Of a DNA stretch of 64,000 nt, positions 30,601-38,532 are shown piece after piece. Location of the stretch: NCBI RefSeq assembly GCF_012912005.1, contig NZ_JABBEA010000002.1, positions 372,001 to 436,000 on the forward strand. The letters are read 5' to 3'. The position numbers and the translations under genes were made by a program. The DNA is from Paenibacillus sp. SZ31 (lineage in GTDB: Bacteria; Bacillota; Bacilli; Paenibacillales; Paenibacillaceae). The notes under the pieces were generated by a model, which saw only the letters and a list, made by a program, of their open reading frames with translations, had not been told where the DNA came from and did not search any database. The stretch's first letter is position 1; the number at the start of each line of letters is the position of its first letter.

Positions 30601-30848
30601 GCTGATCCAATATAAGAATGACGCTGCCGCAGAGAACGGACCGACTCTCGATCCATCTCATCGCCCCATTCCGTTACGTCTCCAATGCCGTTGACTGTCA
30701 GCGTACCAGGGAGTGTTACCAGATTCTTTGATTGGGAAACGAACGACTCGTACCATTGTTCGGTTTCACCGATATCCCGGGGATCAAGTACGCATTTCCA
30801 CTTCCCCGCAAGTTGAAGTATTCTCTTGTCATGTTGTTGATATGACAT
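27666..30848 (-). CDS. Glycoside hydrolase family 2 enzyme with C-terminal F5/8-type (discoidin) domain
   Basis: 1060 residues from the ATG at 30848 (AAGAGGTG upstream; a GTG three codons earlier is less likely). Domains: GH2 sugar-binding jelly roll (about 20-190), immunoglobulin-like domain (about 195-305), TIM barrel (about 310-600) with acid/base Glu in Y-S-N-G-N-E (near 430) and nucleophile Glu in I-S-H-E-V-G (near 512), further beta domains, and a C-terminal F5/8-type carbohydrate-binding domain (about 935-1060: W-Q-A-Q-D-D-H-P-G-H-W-W-Q-V-D). Likely a beta-galactosidase, beta-mannosidase or glucuronidase-like exo-enzyme. No signal peptide, which is odd beside a glycan-binding domain. 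The divergent AraC gene is its probable activator. Confidence 0.88.
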   Translation of the reverse strand: MSYQQHDKRILQLAGKWKCVLDPRDIGETEQWYESFVSQSKNLVTLPGTLTVNGIGDVTEWGDEMDRESVRSLRQRHSYIGSAWYGYEIDVPAEWVEKRFVIYLERIMFQSTLWVNGQLAGQQDRLSVAHEYDVSTFIQPGKVNRLTLRIDNRDVQNLGNHSSAYTEETQTIWNGIIGRMELHISEPFWVNNIQVFPEPDLRSVVVKGTCHNKTDTEAHANLQISAHIKQGVAPHAVPEIEKSIHVSASSSENFEWKVDMGENPLLWDEFNPNIYELRIEAQVVLDAREPIRISENRTFGLRYFQRKDRELLMNGRPVFLRGTLECCIFPHTGHPPMDIESWLKLFQAAKNYGLNHIRFHSWCPPEAAFEAADLLGVYLQVESPMWMDTWNMAVGTHSEHYTYLPQEARRIAHVYGNHPSFCIYSNGNELNGDFNLLHRMVDDLKSFDDRRLYTLTTNWDRELDPADDLFIAQSVDGIGVRGQYFPEELALSTQLDFRDAVANRPVPVISHEVGQYAVYPDVQELEKYSGALRPVNLEVIHSDMKKRGLIGDLRSFVHGSGMLALQLYRDEIEAALRTPSLGGFQLLDLHDFPGQSTATVGLLNAFWESKGLIEPQQFREFCGPTVLLLRMPKRIYTNTELYVAEINIAHFGVKELPPSSIQWTIADGQGRTLDSGSLLTDTIPLGSGQPLGRLVSDAPHRIQKSDRLTISLKLEGSEIRNEWPFWVYECSGKDQEVPQGIMVKHSLDEGMEQTLEEGGTVLFLAKDSDLRNTTPGKFYPVFWSPAHFATEAPCGIMVDSEHRALRDFPTKEYAEYPWKDLLERSVSIVVNDDIAFNPIVQVIPNFVHNRKLMNLAEYTVGKGKLIICGIDIENDMNSRPVAAQLRRTLIDYMSSDSFAPKVSLELNELRQLLEKNEQPAMTGTADLCTSEHELACGKLASSDSMNEGNDAKYGNDGVDETYWQAQDDHPGHWWQVDLLQERSITGSKISFHEQGNFLYVIQVSSDAIEWRVVVNQTGQTSHEQTRMDQFEAKGRYVRIVYNGLPKGVRAAHRAFEVYGS

Positions 30849-30874
30849 GCGGTTCACCTCTTACCTTCACTAAA

Positions 30875-30888
30875 ATAGAACGCTTTCA
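30875..30888 (-). promoter_or_regulatory. cre-like site upstream of GH2 gene
   Basis: Minus strand TGAAAGCGTTCTAT fits the cre consensus at 12 of 14 positions and lies about 30 bases before the GH2 ATG. Carbon repression is plausible but not proven. A larger nested dyad (CTAAAATA near 30870-30877, TATTTTAG at 30910-30917, with outer arms TTCAC and GTGAA) surrounds it. Confidence 0.4.
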
Positions 30889-30947
30889 TTTCGAGTTATT
30901 CTCGTATATTATTTTAGAATATGTAGTGAAGCGAAAGGAATGAGGAT

Positions 30948-31820
30948 ATGGCTAACAAACCAGACGATCCTGCTATGTTTGCAGCAAGACAACAATACAC
31001 ACATCCTCCGGGGATTCTGGTGTCCGACCACTATATTCAGCCCTACGGTTACTCCTGTTATCGTGCACAGGGAACCAAGGATTGGCTAATCATATATACT
31101 TTATCGGGGAAAGGACGTATTCATAATGGAGCTAGTGGATACCTGAGCTGTACAGCTGGAATGTTGACCCTTGTCTCTCCTGGAACCGCGCAAGACTATT
31201 TCACCGAGCAAGGACATGTATGGGATAAAATGTGGGCTCACTTCATTCCACGTCTACCTTGGATGGATTGGATACCCTCCAGCAATACAGATGGTCCGAT
31301 CTTTCAACTCCATATCGACAAGGAAAGCTCCCGGAGAGCCATTGAATCGGCTTTTAGCAGAGTGATCTCCTACAGATTATACGAGGATTCCATGTTGAGG
31401 GATGAACTAACATTGAATGCACTGGAAGAGGTCATCTTGTTGGTTGCCAGTCAGAATCAATCGAAGAAGGAATTGGATTCACGCGTTCAGGAAGTACTGA
31501 ACATTATTTCTCGGGATTACATGGATCAGATTCTTATCGAGGATTTGGGCAAGAAGGTGTGTTTATCCCCTTCCCGTCTGTCTCATTTGTTCAAGGAACA
31601 AGTGGGGGATTCCATTATGGAAACATTAATGAAACATCGCTTGAAACAAGCCGAACCATTGCTTCAATATACCCTGCGGCCGATTACCGAGATTGCTCTG
31701 GCAGTTGGATTCCATTCACCTGACTATTTCTCCCGGCAATTTTCCGGCCACTTTGGAGTCTCCCCATCGAACTATCGGAAGAAATGTAGGGAAGCTTTGC
31801 GTATAGAATCTGTTCAATAA
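30948..31820 (+). CDS. AraC-family regulator divergent from GH2 gene
   Basis: 290 residues: N-terminal cupin sensor domain (about 20-120, with G-K-G-R-I-H-N-G and the G-M-L-T-L-V-S-P-G-T motif) and C-terminal AraC double helix-turn-helix (about 180-285, ending V-G-F-H-S-P-D-Y-F-S-R-Q-F and F-G-V-S-P-S-N-Y-R). ATG at 30948 follows AAAGGAATGAGG. It shares a 100-base promoter region with the GH2 glycosidase and probably activates it in response to a sugar. Confidence 0.9.
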   Translation: MANKPDDPAMFAARQQYTHPPGILVSDHYIQPYGYSCYRAQGTKDWLIIYTLSGKGRIHNGASGYLSCTAGMLTLVSPGTAQDYFTEQGHVWDKMWAHFIPRLPWMDWIPSSNTDGPIFQLHIDKESSRRAIESAFSRVISYRLYEDSMLRDELTLNALEEVILLVASQNQSKKELDSRVQEVLNIISRDYMDQILIEDLGKKVCLSPSRLSHLFKEQVGDSIMETLMKHRLKQAEPLLQYTLRPITEIALAVGFHSPDYFSRQFSGHFGVSPSNYRKKCREALRIESVQ

Positions 31821-31836
31821 AGTACGATTACAGATA

Positions 31837-31873
31837 AAAAACAGGCTGTTGAGGAAATCTCAACAGCCTGTTA
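31837..31873. terminator. Bidirectional terminator AraC/TetR
   Basis: Perfect 13-bp stem (31840-31852 with 31860-31872), 7-base loop, A run before and T-rich after. Between converging genes. Confidence 0.8.
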
Positions 31874-31916
31874 ACTTGTATTCTCAGTACCTATATCGTT
31901 CTTCAGCTGGGAGAAT

Positions 31917-32480
31917 TCAAGCATATTGTTCTACATTCAAAAGCGTATTAAACGTATCTTTCATTAGATCTTCCGATGGCAGATCACCATTCTTCACGAA
32001 CTTCATGGACATGCCATATAAACTCCAACCAAGCATAATACTATGCAATTCTAACTTATCCGTTGACCATATTGGAAACTGTTGCTTCAGCAATTTTTTA
32101 AATGCCCTACCCATCGCTTCCTTTACAGCAGCTTCAATTTTAGGTGTAAATGCCTCATAACTTCGTGAACACTGATTAGCCAGCCCACTTTGAAAAGTGA
32201 TTAAACTAATGAATATATCATATAAGACCTTTGGGGTTAAAGCTTCATGCGAAGTTACATCTTTTAAAACTTCCCGCAATATATCTTCACTTAACACGGT
32301 TTCCATCAGATCATATTTATCAAAGAAATGGTAGTAAAATGTCGCTCGATTAATGGTCGCTTTTTGCGTGATATCCTTGATCGTAATATCCTTGAAATCC
32401 TTCTCTATAACCAATGCCATAAATGCATCCATAATCAGTTTTCGTGTTCTGATGAACCGTGGGTCTAACGTTTTTCCCAC
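31917..32480 (-). CDS. TetR-family regulator of the NmrA/DoxX pair
   Basis: 187 residues from a GTG with GGAGG upstream. The helix-turn-helix lies at about 12-60 with A-T-I-N-R-A-T-F-Y-Y-H-F and D-K-Y-D-L-M-E. The divergent neighbours are an NmrA-type reductase and a DoxX protein, and a clear dyad (32585-32604) sits in front of them. The simplest model is repression of that pair, relieved by a reactive or aromatic compound; the inducer is not known. Confidence 0.9.
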   Translation of the reverse strand: MGKTLDPRFIRTRKLIMDAFMALVIEKDFKDITIKDITQKATINRATFYYHFFDKYDLMETVLSEDILREVLKDVTSHEALTPKVLYDIFISLITFQSGLANQCSRSYEAFTPKIEAAVKEAMGRAFKKLLKQQFPIWSTDKLELHSIMLGWSLYGMSMKFVKNGDLPSEDLMKDTFNTLLNVEQYA

Positions 32481-32584
32481 GTAATCGCCTCCTATTTTTT
32501 CAACAGTTGTGATGAAATGTCGTATATACGATCATTCACAGCTATTGATGATTGTCCAATGCTAACAAGCCATATAGACTTGAT

Positions 32585-32604
32585 TATACAACATGTGTTG
32601 TATA
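32585..32604. promoter_or_regulatory. TetR-type operator TATACAACA-TG-TGTTGTATA
   Basis: Perfect 9-bp arms with a 2-base centre, about 65 bases before the NmrA-type start and overlapping its promoter region. Best candidate site for the TetR protein encoded at 31917-32480. Confidence 0.75.
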
Positions 32605-32667
32605 CCAGAAAGTCGAAAATATCGACAGCAAATCAAGGGTAATCAAGTCCACATTGGAGGAAAAATG

Positions 32668-33528
32668 ATGAAAATTTTAGTAACGGGTGCATCCGGGCAT
32701 TTGGGATCAAAGATTGTAGAATATTTAGCGGAGAACATTCCGACTTCAGATATTATTTCAGGTGTACGTGACATTCAATCGGAGAAAGCACAACGTTTTG
32801 CAGCCCAAGGCATTGAGGTTCGGGAAACGGACTTCGAAAAGAAAGATACGTTAGTCCAAGCATTCCAAGGCATAGATCGTGTATTTATCGTTTCAACATT
32901 CGGTGATATTGAATCTTCCATTCGTCAGCAGACCCATGCTGTTGAGGCAGCAAAAGAAACTGGTGTTGCACAAATCGTATATTCGAGTGCCCCACGTGCG
33001 GATGTGAGTGATTTCTTCTTGGCGGGAATTCACCGTGTACGTGAAGAGATCATTAAAGAATCGGGTATTCCGTACGTATTTGTCCGTAATAACTGGTATG
33101 TTGAGAATGAATTAGCGACAATTCAACAATGCTTAGAAGGTGCTCCTTGGGTTACCACTGCGGGTGAAGGTAAAGTTGGTTGGGTATACCGTCCGGATCT
33201 GGCTGAAGTAACAGCAAACGTACTTACTGGGAAAGGTCACGATAATAAAGTTTACGAATTGTCCGGTGAAAACTTAACCCAGCAGCAATTCGTGGATACG
33301 ATTAACGAAGTTACGGGTAAACGTATTGCTCTACTAGCTGTGGATGATGCTTCTTATGGTGATATGTTAAAAGATGCGAATGTACCCAATGACGTTGCAG
33401 CATTACTGGTTATGGTTCAAAAGGGAATTCGCGAGGGCGGACTGGAGAACGCTCATTCCGATTTGGAGATGCTCCTTCGTCGCAAACCAACTTCCGTCAA
33501 AGAAGCGTTGCAACAATTGTTGAATTAA
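32668..33528 (+). CDS. NmrA-family NAD(P)H-binding reductase (QOR2-like)
   Basis: 286 residues starting M-K-I-L-V-T-G-A-S-G-H-L-G-S-K, the Rossmann loop, with the V-Y-S-S-A-P-R segment, the N-N-W-Y-V-E-N substrate region and the L-S-G-E-N-L-T-Q-Q-Q motif typical of NAD(P)H:quinone oxidoreductase 2-like proteins. Two adjacent ATGs exist; the second (32668) has better spacing from TTGGAGG. It likely reduces quinones or related electrophiles. It is followed by a DoxX-type membrane protein after 45 bases, an association often seen in quinone/thiol stress units. Confidence 0.88.
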   Translation: MKILVTGASGHLGSKIVEYLAENIPTSDIISGVRDIQSEKAQRFAAQGIEVRETDFEKKDTLVQAFQGIDRVFIVSTFGDIESSIRQQTHAVEAAKETGVAQIVYSSAPRADVSDFFLAGIHRVREEIIKESGIPYVFVRNNWYVENELATIQQCLEGAPWVTTAGEGKVGWVYRPDLAEVTANVLTGKGHDNKVYELSGENLTQQQFVDTINEVTGKRIALLAVDDASYGDMLKDANVPNDVAALLVMVQKGIREGGLENAHSDLEMLLRRKPTSVKEALQQLLN

Positions 33529-33573
33529 CACTTCACGGGTATCAATGAACATACCATAAATAAGGGGATTATT

Positions 33574-33918
33574 ATGATCATTCTATCTTGGATTTTACAA
33601 GGCCTTCTAGCCGCCATGTTCATCATGGCTGGTACAGGCAAAACATTTGGCTCAAAAATGCATATTGAAGCATTCACGACGTGGGGTTATCCTCAGTGGT
33701 TTAGAGTTCTAACAGGGGTCATTGAGCTAACAGCAGCGATATTGTTGATCATTGGTTTCTGGGTTGAAGGAGCTGCTATACTAGGGGCTGCTATCTCGGT
33801 AGCCGTTGGCATGGGGGGAGTTGTCACCCATGTTCGTGCGAAAGATACATTCAAAGATACGGCCATGATCGCTATTTTGGGAATTCTATCTTTAGTATTA
33901 CTCATCATTCTTTTATAA
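33574..33918 (+). CDS. DoxX-family membrane protein
   Basis: 114 residues with four predicted transmembrane helices; G-T-G-K-T-F-G-S-K near residue 22 and the G-V-I-E-L-T-A-A-I-L-L-I-I-G-F-W segment are typical of DoxX/DoxD-like proteins. Probably acts with the NmrA-type reductase upstream in handling oxidised quinones or thiols. AAGGGG precedes the ATG. Confidence 0.85.
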   Translation: MIILSWILQGLLAAMFIMAGTGKTFGSKMHIEAFTTWGYPQWFRVLTGVIELTAAILLIIGFWVEGAAILGAAISVAVGMGGVVTHVRAKDTFKDTAMIAILGILSLVLLIILL

Positions 33919-33926
33919 GTAATAAG

Positions 33927-33964
33927 CAGGAAAAGCCCTACCGATCCCGGTAAGGCTTTTCCTG
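33927..33964. terminator. Terminator after doxX-like gene
   Basis: 11-bp stem CAGGAAAAGCC/GGCTTTTCCTG with a loop that contains its own short CCG/CGG pairing. T-rich beyond. Confidence 0.75.
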
Positions 33965-34044
33965 ACTTTCCTATCATTTACAGAAGGCTTACCAGATGAC
34001 ATTCAGTCACCTTTTGCCATATTACTAATCATATTATTCAATGA

Positions 34045-34458
34045 TTACTTTGTAGCATTTCCGTACACTTCATCTGTCACAGGTTCCAACCACTCCGGTG
34101 TACCTGCAGTGATCGCAATGTGTTCAAACCAACTATCTTTAGCGGCCCCATGCCAGTGTTTCACACCATCATGTGTCACAATAACATCGCCGGCTTTTAG
34201 GAATTGAGCGGGTTTTCCTTCTTCCTGATACCAACCTTCCCCACCAGTCACTAACAACAACTGAAATCCACCACGATGGATATGCCAGTTATTTCTGCAT
34301 CCCGGTTCAAACGTTACATTCCCAACACCCACATTCACTTTGGGATCAGCAACCAAGGATTGGAGATAACTTTGTCCTATAAAATATTGTGCATATGCTT
34401 CGTTTTTTTCTCCTACTGGGAAGATAACTCCATCTTTAACTTCTTCATGTTTAGCCAT
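34045..34458 (-). CDS. Cupin-domain protein
   Basis: 137 residues from the ATG at 34458 (GGAGG upstream). A single cupin barrel with metal ligands in the G-C-R-N-N-W-H-I-H and G-V-K-H-W-H-G segments; the block P-G-C-R-N-N-W-H-I-H-R-G-G-F-Q is typical of the group often found near carboxymuconolactone-decarboxylase-like and aldo-keto-type genes. Function is unknown. Divergent from a TetR gene, so probably controlled by it. Confidence 0.85.
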   Translation of the reverse strand: MAKHEEVKDGVIFPVGEKNEAYAQYFIGQSYLQSLVADPKVNVGVGNVTFEPGCRNNWHIHRGGFQLLLVTGGEGWYQEEGKPAQFLKAGDVIVTHDGVKHWHGAAKDSWFEHIAITAGTPEWLEPVTDEVYGNATK

Positions 34459-34524
34459 TTCGAGTACCTCCAATGAATTAATATATCGAATTGTGTTCAC
34501 CATTGTTGTTCAAAACACATACGT

Positions 34525-34534
34525 GCGATATCGC
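34525..34534. promoter_or_regulatory. Short palindrome in cupin/TetR intergenic region
   Basis: GCGATATCGC is a perfect 10-bp palindrome, the only GC-rich dyad between the divergent cupin and TetR genes. It may be the TetR site; it is short, so support is weak. Confidence 0.35.
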
Positions 34535-34646
34535 GCATTTGTGTATAATATAAAATAATTGGACTGCCTCTGCAAGGATCAATTGAACCCGATCTGTGCC
34601 TTATGGCGCAATAGGACAACATTTGTGCAATTACTTTATGGAAAGA

Positions 34647-35207
34647 ATGGTGATTACTATCGTTTCTATCACAGATCGAAGAATACTTAAGTCTCAGGAA
34701 GCGATCAAATCCGCTTTTATCAAACTCATGAACGAAAAACCTTTCGATACCATTACGATGCAGGATATCTCTGATCATGCGAATGTCGGCCGCAGAACGA
34801 TATACCATCATTATTCTGACAAATTCGACTTGCTGGATAAATTAATCGAAGAACATATCGATGAACTAAGAAGATTGTGCAAGGAAGCATCCGATCTTGA
34901 TTTTATAGAAAGCAATGTGCTGTGGTTCGATTATTTTGAAATTCACTTTTCATTTTTCTCGGCTATGTTACGGAGTAAAGGAGCCCCTTTTTTCCGCAGT
35001 CGCTTCCTCGCTCTCGTCATCGAAGAACTGGAAGATGAGGTGAATATAACGGAGGGGAAAAATAAAGGACTAACGAAAGAAGTTATTCTTATGTTCTTTG
35101 GTACAGCGATCGTTGGTATAGTGGAATCCTATTTCACGAATGGCTTACCCCGGCAACCGCACATTGTGGCAGAACAAGTTGGGATTTTATTAGAAAGGAA
35201 TCTATAA
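34647..35207 (+). CDS. TetR-family regulator
   Basis: About 186 residues. The helix-turn-helix (about 12-60) has A-N-V-G-R-R-T-I-Y-H-H-Y and D-K-F-D-L-L-D-K, very like the two TetR proteins at 26938 and 31917. The start is uncertain: ATGs at 34596, 34638 and 34647 are in frame and only weak ribosome sites (GGAAAG) are seen; 34647 gives the most family-like N-terminus. Likely controls the divergent cupin gene. Its last six bases overlap the end of the converging ABC ATPase gene and no terminator lies between them. Confidence 0.85.
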   Translation: MVITIVSITDRRILKSQEAIKSAFIKLMNEKPFDTITMQDISDHANVGRRTIYHHYSDKFDLLDKLIEEHIDELRRLCKEASDLDFIESNVLWFDYFEIHFSFFSAMLRSKGAPFFRSRFLALVIEELEDEVNITEGKNKGLTKEVILMFFGTAIVGIVESYFTNGLPRQPHIVAEQVGILLERNL

Positions 35208-36755
35208 CAGAGGCCCGTCATGAACCATTCCATCTTTTATTCTTACCACCCGATCTGCCAGGTATTCCACTGCACTGTAATTGTGAGAGATAAATAATGA
35301 GCTGTATCCGAGTTTTTGTTGAAGCTCTTTCAGTAGTTGCAGTACTTGTGCTTGTACGATCATGTCCAAGCTGGCAGTCGGTTCATCCAATATCAGAAAT
35401 CGCGGTTCAGTGCTGATCGAACGAGCAATGCACACGCGTTGCTTCTGCCCACCACTGAGCTGATATGGATAGCGTAACAATAATTCCGGAGATAAACCCA
35501 CGCGTTCCATCCACTCCTCTGCTACGTTAAACCGGGTTTTGCGGTACATTCTAGCTTGGGTGAAGCTTCGTTTCACCCTGTCCAGCGGTTCCATTAATGA
35601 ATCCAGGATGCGTAGTTGACTGTTCAGGCTCAAGGCAGGATGCTGAAAGACAGCCTGAACGTTGCCTTGTAGGGAAATGCCCTTTTTCTTTGGTTGCAAC
35701 CGTTGATTGCGAAAATAAATATCGCCTCTATCGTAGGGTTCGATTTGCAAAATGCAACGTGCCAGCGTACTTTTACCACTTCCACTTGCACCAATCAGCG
35801 CCAGGCACTCCCCTTCTCGAATCTCCATAGAAACGTTGTTCAGAACCTGTAATCCTGAAGCGTACGTTTTATGAACTTCCTTGACCGACAACATTGAGCT
35901 TCCGATCTCTTGTATGTCCTTTGCCGCATCTGAAGCTCCGAAGATTTCTTCTTGAACGTCTCTATTCACTTCAGGTTCACGGTTGCCCAGCAGACGTTCA
36001 GCCTCTATCAGCTTTTGTGTATACGGATGTGTTGGATGTTTCAGCACATCTGCTGCCTGCCCATTTTCCACGACTCGTCCATGTTGCATCACGGCGATAT
36101 CATCTCCATATTGCCGTGCAATACGGAGATCATGTGTGATCAGCAAGATAGAGCAGCCACTTTGCTCCTTCAGTTTGTGCAATAGCGACAGAACGTGTTG
36201 GCCAGTGTCCGAATCGAGTGCAGTTGTGGGTTCGTCCGCAATGATCAACTCTGGTTCAAGCATCATGGCTGCTGCAATGGACACACGCTGCAATTGCCCG
36301 CCGCTCAGTTCGAACGAATAACTCTTCTGTACACGCTCGCCAGATAAACCTACCTCATCCAGCACCTTTCTTATCATCGTTTGGCGTTGCTGTGCATTCA
36401 ATTCGGTATGGGTTTTCAGTGTTTCATCCAATTGTTTGCCTAGTGGCAGGAGCGGACTAAATGCACCTGCGTAATTTTGGAACACGTAAGCGATGCGTCG
36501 TCCTCTGATGGTTTGCATCATTTTCCGGGAAACACTCTCCAGCGACGTGCCGTTTATCTTCATCACGCCCTGCTGAATATGAATGTCCTGTGGCAACAGA
36601 CCACCAATGGCCAGTCCCGTTAGCGTTTTTCCACTACCACTTTCTCCGATCAAGGCTAGACAACGTGACTGACCAAGCAGGATGTTCAAGTTATGAACGA
36701 GCGTTTGCTGATTGGTACCGATGTACAAATTCTGTATTAATAATCCGTCATTCAT
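35202..36755 (-). CDS. Fused double ATP-binding subunit of a peptide/nickel-type ABC importer
   Basis: 517 residues with two complete ABC domains (about 5-250 and 290-515), equal to the two separate ATPases (DppD/DppF, NikD/NikE) of this importer class joined into one chain. Walker A motifs G-E-S-G-S-G-K-T and G-A-S-G-S-G-K-S-T, signatures E-L-S-G-G-Q and Q-L-S-G-G-Q, and Walker B L-I-I-A-D-E-P-T and L-I-L-D-E-P-T are all intact. Last gene of a four-gene unit in which each gene overlaps the next by four bases. It powers uptake of a peptide, nickel chelate or metallophore. Confidence 0.92.
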   Translation of the reverse strand: MNDGLLIQNLYIGTNQQTLVHNLNILLGQSRCLALIGESGSGKTLTGLAIGGLLPQDIHIQQGVMKINGTSLESVSRKMMQTIRGRRIAYVFQNYAGAFSPLLPLGKQLDETLKTHTELNAQQRQTMIRKVLDEVGLSGERVQKSYSFELSGGQLQRVSIAAAMMLEPELIIADEPTTALDSDTGQHVLSLLHKLKEQSGCSILLITHDLRIARQYGDDIAVMQHGRVVENGQAADVLKHPTHPYTQKLIEAERLLGNREPEVNRDVQEEIFGASDAAKDIQEIGSSMLSVKEVHKTYASGLQVLNNVSMEIREGECLALIGASGSGKSTLARCILQIEPYDRGDIYFRNQRLQPKKKGISLQGNVQAVFQHPALSLNSQLRILDSLMEPLDRVKRSFTQARMYRKTRFNVAEEWMERVGLSPELLLRYPYQLSGGQKQRVCIARSISTEPRFLILDEPTASLDMIVQAQVLQLLKELQQKLGYSSLFISHNYSAVEYLADRVVRIKDGMVHDGPLL

Positions 36756-37597
36756 GTGTCTCCCCCCTCTCTGGATGCTCTGCCAAGCCGATCCTGTATA
36801 CGGTCTCCAGTCAGGTTAGCCAATGCGACCGTAAACATAATTGCAGCTCCAGGCCAGATCATCAGATAGGGAGATTGGAGAAAATATGTTTTGCCTTCAT
36901 TAAGCATGGCTCCCCATTCGGCTCCTGGCGGTTGAGTACCTAGACCCACATATGATAGCGACGCGATGATCAGTATGATTTTTCCAATATCGAGCGATGC
37001 CAGTACGATGACATGACGAATAACATGTGGCAACATATGCTTCTGTATTAACCGGAATGGCCCTACGCCATTCATGCGAGCAATTGCTACATATTCTTTG
37101 TTTCTCTCAGCACGGACTGTATTACGCACGACCCTGGCATAGGCGATCCACTTCACAGCAGCGATGGCAATCATCAAGTTCACGATGTGAGGACCGAGCA
37201 ATCCACTCAGAACAATCGCCACTAGGAAATCGGGAAATGCCAAGAAAGCGTCGGCGATCCGCATAAATATTCGGTCCATTATGCCTCCAAAATAACCGGA
37301 AATCAGTCCAATGGGAATGCCAATCGCCAGTGCTGTGCACAATACGGCCACACTCGTACCCAATGTATTCCTGCCGCCTACAAGCAGACGTGTAAATAAG
37401 TCCCTGCCCAAACCATCTGTACCGAGCCAATGCGACATGGAGGGCGATTGTAGCCTCATTCCCATCTCAACGCGATAAGGATCTTGTGTAATGAACGAGG
37501 GAGCAAGCAGTGCCAGCACGATTAAGCCTGCAAAGCCGATACCTGCTGCTCCGATCCAGTAATAGATCTTGCCTAGAAAAATCGGGATATGCTTCAT
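36752..37597 (-). CDS. ABC importer permease (DppC/NikC type)
   Basis: 281 residues with six predicted transmembrane helices. An N-terminal membrane segment is followed by the H-W-L-G-T-D-G-L-G-R-D signature, and the EAA loop is near I-A-R-M-N-G-V-G. Second permease of the heterodimer. Overlaps both neighbours by four bases. Confidence 0.92.
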   Translation of the reverse strand: MKHIPIFLGKIYYWIGAAGIGFAGLIVLALLAPSFITQDPYRVEMGMRLQSPSMSHWLGTDGLGRDLFTRLLVGGRNTLGTSVAVLCTALAIGIPIGLISGYFGGIMDRIFMRIADAFLAFPDFLVAIVLSGLLGPHIVNLMIAIAAVKWIAYARVVRNTVRAERNKEYVAIARMNGVGPFRLIQKHMLPHVIRHVIVLASLDIGKIILIIASLSYVGLGTQPPGAEWGAMLNEGKTYFLQSPYLMIWPGAAIMFTVALANLTGDRIQDRLGRASREGGDT

Positions 37598-38532
37598 TGT
37601 TTCTCACCTCGCAAACGCATCTCCGGATTGAGCCATGCTTGAATTCCATCGACCACGAGATTGACTAATGTAATAAGGAGCGCCATCAAGACCATATAAC
37701 CTTGCATAACGGGATAATCCCTGTGCTGGATGGCGTCCATTACAAGCTTACCCATGCCCGGATACGCAAACAGCACCTCTACAACGACAGTACCGCCAAG
37801 AAGACTGCCAATACTTACACCAAACATGCCAAGTACAGGAGACAATGCATGCCGAAGCGCATAACGAAAGACAACTCTTCCGGACCGAATCCCTCGAGCT
37901 CTTGCCCCTTGTACAAAATCTTGTTGCAGACTCGCGAGCATACTGGAGCGAATCAGTCTGAGATACACGGCAGCCATGGTCATGCCTAATGTTATCGAAG
38001 GAAGAATCAAATGCTTCGGACTACCAATTCCCATCGAAGGTAACCATCCGGCCTTGACTGAAAACCAGTCAATGAGAAGAATCCCTAGCCAAAAGCTAGG
38101 GACAGATGTACCCACTACCGCAATCACACGGCTCCAACGGTCGATGGCTCTCCCGGAATAGAGGGCAGATAGCACGCCCAGAGGAAGAGCAATGATCAGC
38201 ATGATTACGAGTGATGCTCCGGTCAACATCATTGTGGCTGGCAGCCTTCCTAGCAGTTCACTAAGAACAGGACGGCGAGTCATGTATGATTCGCCGAGAT
38301 CCAGTCGCACAAGTCCAGTGAGCCAGTTCCCGTACTGCTGCCACAGTGGCTGGTTAAGTCCCATCGCTTCTCGTTGCTTCTCAATGGCCGCATGATCCAG
38401 AGCCACGTCATCGGAGCGCATTATTTCTCTCACTGCATCTCCGGGAGCCAGCTTCATGACAACAAAACTGATGAAAGACAAGAGCAGGATGAACAGCAAA
38501 AGCTCCAGAGAGCGTTGCACGAGCTTCTTCAT
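37594..38532 (-). CDS. ABC importer permease (DppB/NikB type)
   Basis: 312 residues, six transmembrane helices. The N-terminal L-L-L-F-I-L-L-L-S-F-I-S-F-V-V-M-K segment, the L-G-L-N-Q-P-L-W-Q-Q-Y-G-N-W motif and the EAA-like A-R-A-R-G-I loop are as in DppB/NikB. First permease of the importer. Overlaps the binding-protein gene and the next permease by four bases each. Confidence 0.92.
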   Translation of the reverse strand: MKKLVQRSLELLLFILLLSFISFVVMKLAPGDAVREIMRSDDVALDHAAIEKQREAMGLNQPLWQQYGNWLTGLVRLDLGESYMTRRPVLSELLGRLPATMMLTGASLVIMLIIALPLGVLSALYSGRAIDRWSRVIAVVGTSVPSFWLGILLIDWFSVKAGWLPSMGIGSPKHLILPSITLGMTMAAVYLRLIRSSMLASLQQDFVQGARARGIRSGRVVFRYALRHALSPVLGMFGVSIGSLLGGTVVVEVLFAYPGMGKLVMDAIQHRDYPVMQGYMVLMALLITLVNLVVDGIQAWLNPEMRLRGEKQ

